A program made the position numbers and the translations under genes. The notes beneath the pieces were generated by a model that saw nothing but the letters and a program-made list of their open reading frames with translations, made no database searches and was not told where the DNA came from. Positions 56,135 to 64,000 of a stretch of 64,000 nucleotides of DNA are shown piece after piece. Origin of the DNA: Ctenosaura bakeri (lineage: Eukaryota > Chordata > Lepidosauria > Squamata > Iguanidae); NCBI GenBank assembly GCA_948474755.1, contig CAOLHI010001314.1, positions 930,001 through 994,000 of the forward strand. Reading direction: 5' to 3'. Within the stretch, counting starts at the first letter, position 1, and the number at the start of each line of letters is the position of its first letter.

Positions 56135-57435
56135 TGAGAAAAGCAGGATATCAGTCCAGTACATGAATGACCTACAAAGACATTTGGTCTTTCTCCCTTT
56201 CCTCTTTTCCTCCTAAACTGACAGAAACTTGCATTTTAATCTTGGGAGTGAAGCCATCCTGGTGAAAGTGGCAGGGAAATGGCAGTGGCCAGGAAGGGGG
56301 GGAATACAGGGAGATTATAGCTCTTGCATAGTTATCCAGGGAGTTCAAGAACAAAAGGAACTCTGTTGTGAGACCTGAGGTTAGTTGGTTCAGTTATACT
56401 TCCTGATCCTTACTTTCCTCCTCCCCCTCCCAGAAGAAGGCTGGGAGTTTATGATTTTCTTTTTTTTCCCCTTTTCACTGAGCGCATTTAGAGGTGGACT
56501 TTCCCTTCCAGAGCAAGAGCGAAGCTTCCAGGTAAACGATTACCCCCAGGGCTGAAAAGAGCAGCTGATACTAAGCAAGGTGGCTACACGGAGCCGGATT
56601 TCTGTCCTGTCCGGAACCACCACACCTTGCACAGCTGGTGTGGTGGGTTTCAAGGAGATTTTTGACCCGGGTTGGCTTGGAGTGCCTGTCTGTCTCCCTC
56701 TCCCACTTTTTGCAATGCTTGGAAATGGTAGGAATCAGGCTTTGGGGAAGGGTTTTCTTGCACCCTGGTTAATAAGACAACCTGTGGGCTTTAAAGGGGT
56801 GTCGCAGTAGTGGTTTTGTGTTCCCAGCCTGCTCGGAAAGAGTAAAGCTTGGCTGTTCTCTCTGCCTTCAAGGGAGGAACCGGTTCTGTGGGAAAAGTGA
56901 GTTTGGCTCCAGGCTGTTAACATAAATCAGTTGTTTAAATGGCATTAGAATTAATGCTTCATGAATCCTGTTTAGTTCAGTAATACTGTTGCTGTGTACC
57001 TGTGAAACATTCAGCAACCGATCAGGTTGAAAGCTGCTCTTACTGGTGGTAGTTTCAGCTTGGCTGCTCTGTAAGCATTTTGGATTAGGGCATTCTCATT
57101 ATTCTTGACGAAAGTGGAAGTTTGCAGGAATAAACCAGGAGGCTGGGGTGGAGGGAGAAAGAACTCTGTATCCTGCTTGATTTCAGTCTTGGATTTCAAG
57201 GTGTAAAACCAGCTTATTCAGCCATTAGCCAAAGAGAAAATATTTATCTTTGGACCTCTGGATGTGAGTGGTGGACTGCTATACAACTACCCCTCTAAGA
57301 CACTAGCCTTTTGCATTCTTACTCTTGCTTCTTAAGTTGGGTTTTGTACTCCAGCAATTAGAGTGATGTTCCCATCCCATTCTGATCCAGGAAAATGGGT
57401 TTGGGGAAGATAGAAGTTATGACGGGAAGGCAGAA
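56135..57435. other. Intron, mostly repeat-free; possible regulatory block
   Basis: 56390-56950 is unique-looking, moderately GC-rich and has a CAG|GTAAAC donor-like site at 56531-56532 after a pyrimidine-rich tract. See findings; no transcript evidence. Confidence 0.35.
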
Positions 57436-57439
57436 GTTA

Positions 57440-57662
57440 TTTGTTGTTGTGTGCCTTTAAGTTGTTTCTGACTTATCACACCCTAAGGCGATCCTTTCAC
57501 AAGGCTTTCTTGGCAAGACTTGTTCAGAGGGGAAGTTTGCCTTTGTTATCTTCAGAGGCTGAGAGTGTGTGACTTGCCCAAGGTCACCCAGTGGGTTCTC
57601 ATGGCTGAGTGGGGATTCAAACCCTGGTGTCCACTGTCTGATGCTCAAACCACTGCTCCTCC
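57440..57662 (-). mobile_element. Sauria SINE
   Basis: Complement of tail (TTGTGTGCCTTTAAGTTGTT), middle GACTTGCCCAAGGTCACCCA, and head (GGGGATTCAAACCCTGGTG). Confidence 0.88.
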
Positions 57663-57717
57663 CCCAGTACTATCTGGAGGGCACCATGTGGCATGTAGTA
57701 GAAAAGTATGGAAGTGT

Positions 57718-57895
57718 GGTATAGTGGTTACAGTGGTTGATTGGCATTTGGGAAATCCAGCTTCTGGGCCCCTCTGAGCCATGAAATTCACTGGCTGAGC
57801 TTGGACCATTCATTCTGTCAGCCTGACCTCCCTCTGAGAGTTGTTACAAAGATAAAATGGGGAAGGGGAGAGTCATCTACAGTGCCTTGAATTTA
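57718..57895 (+). mobile_element. tRNA-derived SINE, second type
   Basis: Head TGGTATAGTGGTTACAGTGG, middle CACTGGCTGAGCTTGGACCA, and AGTTGTTACAAAGATAAAAT with GGGGAAGGGGAGAG. MIR/ACA-like; class approximate. Confidence 0.65.
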
Positions 57896-57899
57896 TTGG

Positions 57900-59750
57900 A
57901 GCTGAAAGTTCCCAGGCTCAGTCAGGTTAATTCTGAAAGTATGGGCTGTGGTGGCTTTGAACCCCCATCTCTGATGAACCCCCACAACAGATTTTAAACT
58001 GGAAAATGCATGGCTTTGGGAATGGAAGGAAGTCATGGGGGGGGGATTGAACTGTGGCTTCTAAGGATATGTAGCTTAACTGATGGTAACGAAATCTAGG
58101 TTGCCAGATCTGAACGGAGTGCAATGTGGCTGCAACAAGCGCCCTTGGTTGCTGCTTGAGGCTGCGATGTTCACCTGGGACTCTTTCCACTGCCCAGTTG
58201 CAGCACTTTGGTTCCACTGTAACTGCCGTGGCTGCGTCCTACGTAAACCTGGGGCTCATAGTTTGGTAGTATCCCCTCCTCTAACCCCCAGGCCCTAAGA
58301 TTCCATGGGATGGAGCCATGGCACTTAAAGTGGTATCAAAGTGCTCTAATGGTGTAGTGTGAAAGGATTCTGTCAGAGGACAGTTATTTTTGTGATGTAA
58401 AAATTCTGATCATACAACCGACAGCCCACAGTTCACAGCTTCCCTTGACAAAGACCTACCTTTTGACAACTCCATAAAGTGCCACTGATGGCACCATATA
58501 TATCTCTATAGTAAAATGACCTTTTAAATGTTGATTTTACCATCCAGAAGACATAAGCTGTTGTTTTTTTCTGTCTGTAGTGACTGTCCGCAACCTAAGG
58601 GCCTTCCATGATCTCTGTTCCGTTCCAACGAATCTTTAGGAGGGGGTGGAAGTGGCTCCCCTATAGCTAATTTGGGGGTGGAGGGGTAGTGTTGGCCAGT
58701 CAGCCAACCATTTTGGCTTATTTTAGGCTGGTGATGGGAAATACTGCCCGTTAGCTATGGCCTGTCTCTCACTTCCCTTTGTTTGCTCAGATGGTAGGAC
58801 TTTGAGCAAAGATATGCCGTACCCTCCCCACGTTTTTGGAAGTGGGGAGCTTCACACGGATCCAGATGCTCTGTTGACCCCTTCCGTTTCTGCTTTCTGA
58901 ACTGATATTGCCAGGAAAGAATGGAAAGATGCAATCAGAACGTTAATCTCTGTGTTTAAACTGGGAAATGTCTGTCACTGCCCTGCTTGTGTGCGGTTTT
59001 GTGATTTATCCAGTTTTCAGAATAAAGAAAAACAAGAGCAAGTAAGAAAGAGCCCCGTTGTGACATTAATCTACAGCCGTTACAAATACCTTTCAGAAGA
59101 AGGACTAACAAATGGAACGGCAACAAAATGTTGCAGCATAGAGTACTCCTATTTAAGATGTCAGCCAGCCATGTCCTTTTCCACAGGATACCCTCTGCTG
59201 GGTTTTTCTGTTCTTAATCCATGCCACCCATCAGACACTCATTGCTCTGTGTTAGCTGAATATACACTATTATCACAGGGCTTTTTTGAATCTTGCCTGT
59301 GGATAAATCCCAAAAACGTTTTGTGTGTGTTTGTACTTCTGCAAATGTAGTGGTTCCCCTAAGCCTGCCAATACCTCCCTCTTGTGCTTGGATGTAGTTG
59401 TTTTGGCTGCATAAGAGTCCATGTTCAGAAAATAGTATATTTCTCTTTTTAGCTGGTAGATTAAACTGATGTTTGATGCTATAATCATGTTTTGGTTTTT
59501 ATCTGGATTTAGTTACCTTTCTTGAATGCTGCTTTTGTGAAGAAAGGTTGGTTCAAAATATTTTTTGTTGCCAAGATTCCTTCAGGGGAGATATGCCATT
59601 GCTGTCCTCTGAGGCTGAGAAAGTGTGACTTGCTCAAGGTCAGCCAGGGTGGAGTTCATAGCTGGGTGGAGAGTGGAGCCCTGACCTCCTAGAGTCCTGG
59701 TCCAGCCCTCACACTACTACCCCATACCAGCACACTTGAATTAATTAATT
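57900..59750. other. Intron, nothing firmly recognised
   Basis: An old MITE relative (family A type) may lie at 58190-58375, with CTAAGATTCCATGGGATGGA and GTGGTATCAAAGTGCTCTAA. A SINE-like middle (TGACTTGCTCAAGGTCAGCC) lies at 59628-59647. Confidence 0.4.
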
Positions 59751-59756
59751 ATATTA

Positions 59757-60342
59757 CAGTGGTACCTCAACTTTCACTAGCACCCTTGCGAAAGTAAAGA
59801 AAAGTGAATCACCCCCCCCATGCTCCATTTCCCATTCCCTTGCCTTTTGCCCTGGCATGTGAGCCTTCTGTCTCAGTGTTGAGGCAAAAGGCAAGGGAAT
59901 GTGGGGGAGCTCCGGGGGGAAAAGAAAGGTGTGAGTATGCCCCACCATTGCCTTATCTTTTGCATCGGTGCACATTCTCCACACCAGGGCAAAATGCAAG
60001 TGAATAGGATGAGGAGCTCCAGAGGTAAGAAAGGCAGTGCATTGTTCTTCCTCGCCATTCTCTTGTCTTTTGCCTTGGCACATGTTCTCCGTGCCAGGGC
60101 AGAATGCAAAATCCGTGCCAGGGCAAAATGAGGGGGAAGGAGCTCTGGAGGGGAGAAGGAAGGTGTGTGCATTCTCCCCCCATTCCCTTCCTTTTTTTCC
60201 TGGGCATTCTTGCCTCCCTCCCTCTCTGCACTTGGCAAAGGGAAAGGGAATGGGGGGAGGAGAGTAGCGGAGGAGTAACGCTCATGCCTCACAAATAATC
60301 AAATTTGTGAAGGTCAAACTCACAAATGTGGAGCGAGGACTG
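59757..60342. mobile_element. Tigger-like MITE with internal minisatellite
   Basis: Left CAGTGGTACCTCAACTTTCA after TA; right end inverted as CAGTCCTCGCTCCACATTTG. Inside, about four to five imperfect GC-rich units alternate TTTTGCC-type and AAAATGC-type words around CTCCAG-GGGG-AGAA. Open frames on both strands (up to 139 residues) are products of this bias. Confidence 0.7.
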
Positions 60343-60344
60343 TG

Positions 60345-62060
60345 CAACAGTGAGGAATCTCTCTAGATCAGTGGCCTTTTGGATCTGAACTCCCAGATCC
60401 CCTGTGAATTGACATCCAAAACATCTGCAGGACTAAACTTTCAAAATCACTCCTGTAAATAATGTTAAACTCTCATTCTATAATTCCCAATCAGCATGGG
60501 CTGCTATTTTCTGCCTTCCTTACCATAAGCTATGCTTGCGAGGGCTGCTGGAAGTTGCAGTCAAACAGCACCTTGAGGGCTGCATTGTCCTGACCAGAGT
60601 GTATAGGACTATAGCTTGTCTGAATGTGATTCTGTTCCCCTTTTGGACTCTGGTGTTTGCCGGCTACTCTTCCTGCAATGTGCATAGCATGGCTGGCCAA
60701 CTTGAAAGGAACTTGAGGACCAGATATTGTAGCTGTGCAGGGTAGAGAAAGATATGGAGAGCAGATCACTTCAGGGAAGATGTTGGTTGTCCCCCATTTG
60801 GAATCAGTAGGGTAGGCCCTTTATACTAAACTCAAGGAGTCAGTTGCCTCAGGCAGTGGGCAATTGCAGGTGGTAAATGTACCACTCTTGTCCTTACCCT
60901 GGCATGCTCACTTTGAGACCCCTATGGGAGAAAAGTGAGATGTAAAATAAATAAATAAGCGGTCCATGGCACTCTAGAGAGCTACCACTAAGCTGTGCGT
61001 CTCCCCAGGGCCTCAAGTTACGTTTCTCAGCAGGGCCCCCTCACTTTACCCAGCCCCACCCCAGTAGCAGAAAGTCCCCATCCTTGTTTGCTCATCCACC
61101 AAATAGCGGCCACCTGGGCAACCCTCTCCGATCCAGAGAAGAGGAGGAAGAGGGGTGGCATCGGTAAGAAGAGGAACAACAGAGCCTGTGGTCATCAGAG
61201 TAGAGGCATAAAAGCCCAAGTGACTGCACTGCTGTTAACTCTGTGCATCACAAACTTTCCAAATACTGTACTTGGCTCTGAGTCTTCACAGTCAGATTTT
61301 ATGAGAAGGACAAAATCGTCTGGGAAATCAGCTTTCTTCTCTGAAGACCTATTCTCTGGCAGTGTGGGCAGCAGTGCCATTCAGCCACTCTCTGTGAACA
61401 ATTTGCTTAACACTTTGCCAGTAAAATCACTCTGACTCAGATGCTGTAGTTGGGATGTGCTGGATAGATTCTGCTAATACAGTAGTAATGGATCCCCCCC
61501 CCAACATTTATACAGCTGAGAATGTAGACAGGATCTTTGGAAAGCCTCTGTCTGTGTGCTTGATTCTTTTCCTTCCTGGTTCATTGAGAAGACCTTGGGA
61601 AGAGGGACTGGCCAAGCGAGTAAAGGGGTGGCCCCTTGCCACCTCCTTACTGCAAGAGAGGGTTCCACTGTGCCTGAAGGAGATAGATGTAAAAGATGTA
61701 TTTTTTAAGAACCCTGTCTAAGCTATATATTAATAATTACTGAGCATTTTCTGAAGTTAAATTTCTGGGCAGGGTACTGTAGCTTGTGGTAGGCTCCCAG
61801 CTCTAGAGGTTCCTGGATGAGACCATTTATATAGACTCTAGATCCATTTTCATTCTGGTTTCAGGCCTGTTGATGGGAGAGAGATGACTTTAGTCTCCCT
61901 GGAGACTGATCTTTGCTAGGATGGATGCGTATGTATGTGTATATGCATGTCCCTGCTGGTTCCGCTGAACCTTTTTGCACCTTTTGATGCTATCGTTCAA
62001 TTACCTTGTTTTAATCCATATGTGTTTTTACCAGTATGTGTGTTAATATTTGGTCCCAGG
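60345..62060. other. Intron, nothing recognised
   Basis: A 146-residue frame at 60995-61435 (+) has no recognisable domain or splice context. Confidence 0.45.
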
Positions 62061-62064
62061 TCTA

Positions 62065-62245
62065 GGGAAGAGGTGGGGTATAAATAACAGAAGCAAAAAT
62101 CGGGCAGCACCCAATAAAATCTGCAGAAGAAGCCAGAGACGCATCTCAAGGTGCTCAGCTGATAGATTTTTTTTGGTAAAACCGCGATGTGTTTTGGCCT
62201 GTATATACATACACACAGTGGTCTTCTTCAGGACTATTTGGAATT
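62065..62245 (-). repeat. Possible Penelope-like retroelement scar
   Basis: On the minus strand CCTGAAGAAGACCACTG is followed by CAGGCCAAAACACATCG, the order of the CTGAAGA-stem-GAAAC box of Penelope-like ends, degraded. No coding part. Confidence 0.3.
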
Positions 62246-62249
62246 TAAC

Positions 62250-62990
62250 CTCAGAAATTTTTTGAATCTGAAACTCTCACATTGTTTAGTGGTTTCTTTT
62301 TGCCCAGTGAAGAATATTAAGAGTTTCAGCTCCAGAAACTGCAAATAGCCCCCAGAGAAAGCTTTTGAGATACAGGCTGAAATGCGTTGGGGTTTTTTTT
62401 AACCCAATCAAAACATCCATCCATTGAGCCCCTTGACGTGTCTCTGTTTTTGTGTTTCATTTTGTTTTTATTTTGTGAGTATAAATCAATAAATAAGCTG
62501 ACAATGACTTCAGCGCATACGTGAACAGGTTTCCCCTCCCCTTGGATGTACAATTCAATAAGAGATGCCAGAAATCTCCAATAAATCATTTCAAACATTC
62601 TATAACACCTTAAATCATTTATATAAATCCAGCTTATTTGTGTTTTGCATTTTTTAACCTACTTTCATTGGCATAATATTAAAAAAAGCAATATTTGGGG
62701 GACCATTTGGAAAGAGGGTGAATTGAAGTGTTACCATTTTTTTGAGCTTCTGTTTGAATTGTATGTGTTTCTAAATTTGTATATTCTGGAACTTTGATAT
62801 TTTGCATCAGATGTTCTTTATCATGTTAGCTGGTCTCAGTGCAATCATAGTGAAGGTATGGCTCTTTTGTTTCTTGGCATAAGAGTAGCAGGGTTTAGAG
62901 TGCCAGGCAGAGATGGCTGAATCTCAGGGTTGTTTGATAGTATGGCTTGACACTTTGCCATGCAACTGCTTCAAAGTCTGTTTCATTCTT
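62250..62990. other. Intron, nothing recognised
   Basis: AT-rich; no exon or classified repeat. Confidence 0.45.
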
Positions 62991-62998
62991 TCAACTTG

Positions 62999-63773
62999 CG
63001 GTGATGTATTTAAGTCTTTTACTCCAGGTCTCAAGTCAAGTCTCAAGTCTCTACCTTCAAGTCTCAGGTCAAGTCTCAAGTCCTTGAAGATACTTTCAAG
63101 TCAAGTCTCAAGTCTGGAAGCCAGCTTTATACCCCAACCAAAATTCCAGAATTATTGGATAGAGTAAAATAAATTCAGTTTTAACAATTTAAGCAGAATT
63201 GGCTTTTGCAATTTGCAAAATTGCAGATTTGCAATTTTGCCATCTGCAGCTTCAGAAGTGGAGAATAAGATCCTATCTTACTCCCTATTACTGAAGATTA
63301 GAAAGCTTTAGAAAGAAGGATCCTTCGTCTTCAAGCCTGTTGCCTAACACATTTGCTGTTCCCCTCTGAGAATGCACCTGCACTCTGGGAGTGAGACTTG
63401 TCTTTTGCTTTTAGAAAACGTTTTAGAAGGCTCTTCCAGTATGCAGCCAGGACAGGCTGCTGAGCAGACCTCAAGCCGATTGCCTAACCTGTTTGCTGTT
63501 CCCCTCTGAGAAATGCACCCACACTTTGGGCTTGGGACAGACTGTCATGTGATCAGTAGGCAAAAAGAGATGGAAGCGTTGTTCAAAGTTGTAAGGTTTT
63601 TGGATAAACACGTTATGTTACTGGACCAAGGGCATCAAGTCAGTCATTAAAAATACACAAGTCTCAAGTCGAGTCAGTGCATCATTTATGGCCGAGTCGA
63701 GTCCGAGTTGAGTCACTGAAGCGACTTAATTCTGACTTGAGTCCAAGTCTATCGACTGGAGCCTACATCACTG
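62999..63773. mobile_element. hAT-like non-autonomous element with CAAGTC minisatellite ends
   Basis: Left end CGGTGATGTATTTAAGTC, right end inverted as CAGTGATGTAGGCTCCAGTC. Flanks TCAACTTG (62991-62998) and TCAACTAG (63774-63781) match at 7 of 8. Near the left end (63015-63115) lie repeated TCAAGTCAAGTCTCAAGTC-like words; near the right (63655-63755) related GAGTC/CAAGTC words. Inside, a segment of about 75 bases is duplicated (63330-63402 and 63471-63545, sharing TTTGCTGTTCCCCTCTGAGA). No transposase. Confidence 0.75.
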
Positions 63774-63861
63774 TCAACTAGTCCACTTGATTGAGGTCTC
63801 CATAAAATATGCTAGTTTCAGTAGATCCCAAGGATTTTGACGATTGCCTTTACAATCTCCA

Positions 63862-64000
63862 ACCAGGCACGGTGGCACAATCTTGCAATTCAGCCACTCA
63901 GGAGGCTAAGGCTGACGGATCACTTGAACTCAGGAGTTCCAGGGTGCAGTAGGCTGTGCCAGTTGGGTGTTGAACATCTTTTCCCATGTAGAAAGATGAG
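63862..64000 (+). pseudogene. 7SL RNA (SRP RNA) pseudogene or 7SL-derived SINE, cut by window edge
   Basis: Reads CCAGGCACGGTGGCACAATC, then CCACTCAGGAGGCTAAGGCT, CGGATCACTTGAACTCAGG, AGTTCCAGGGTGCAGTAGGC and TGTGCCAGTTGGGTGTTGAA. 7SL RNA is the scaffold of the signal recognition particle. The first 85 bases match its Alu domain and the next ~25 match the start of the S domain, which Alu elements lack, so this is a 7SL copy and not primate Alu. Many substitutions and a probable small deletion after GGGTGT indicate a dead copy. Confidence 0.8.

Larger units (their letters stand above)
39704..64000 (+). other. RAB11FIP3: RAB11FIP3 downstream intron (5' part)
   Basis: Phase-0 intron beginning GTAAGT and continuing past the window. 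It holds the 79-bp tandem array and most of the young foldback MITEs. The possibility of an alternative promoter near 56.4-56.9 kb is discussed in the findings. Confidence 0.8.

Noticed and set aside
59754..60298. Several overlapping frames on both strands
   Set aside because: They are products of the internal minisatellite of a Tigger-like MITE.
60995..61435. 146-residue frame as a RAB11FIP3 exon
   Set aside because: No similarity to the remembered protein downstream of PDEFDDFV, and no suitable acceptor and donor pair.
63862..64000. Human Alu contamination
   Set aside because: The sequence continues into the 7SL S domain (GTGCAGTAGGCTGTGCC), which Alu lacks, and is highly diverged.

Overview
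The window is non-coding-dominated vertebrate DNA, most likely from a squamate reptile and probably an iguanian lizard. The evidence is the repeat set: tRNA-derived Sauria SINEs with an RTE/Bov-B-type tail, 5S-rRNA-derived Sauria-type SINEs, many CR1 and L2-like LINE 3' ends, Tigger-like and hAT DNA transposons, and foldback MITEs. Assignment below squamates is inference.

Only two coding exons of a host gene could be supported, both on the + strand: 18336-18429 and 39606-39703. They join in frame across a 21.2-kb intron and encode the second EF-hand and the following acidic linker of RAB11FIP3 (Rab11 family-interacting protein 3, Eferin). The whole window therefore appears to be the inside of one gene: the end of an upstream intron (1-18335), a middle intron (18430-39605) and the start of a downstream intron (39704-64000). 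No promoter, start codon, stop codon or polyadenylation site of the gene was identified.

Repeats by region. 1-18 kb: CR1 copies, a repeat flanked by a 25-bp direct repeat, a near-perfect foldback MITE (5539-5718), a Tigger-like MITE split by a CR1 insertion (7308-8501), two hAT elements with 8-bp target duplications (9317-9556, 13790-14563) and a Tigger-like element with an internal minisatellite (17080-17454). 18-40 kb: L2 and CR1 copies including one nested pair, Sauria SINEs, more Tigger-like MITEs, and long stretches of plain intron. 40-54 kb: foldback MITEs, SINEs, a CR1 split by a SINE and a SINE split by a SINE. 54.7-56.1 kb: seventeen 79-bp tandem units that grew out of one arm of the foldback MITE. 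57-64 kb: SINEs, a Tigger-like element, a hAT-like element whose ends carry a CAAGTC minisatellite, and a 7SL RNA pseudogene running off the right edge.

No prokaryote-style operon, CRISPR or defence system is present. The most novel-looking items are the MITE-to-satellite array, the hAT-like element at 62999-63773, the 7SL-derived copy, and the repeated pattern of GC-rich minisatellites growing inside otherwise unrelated transposons.
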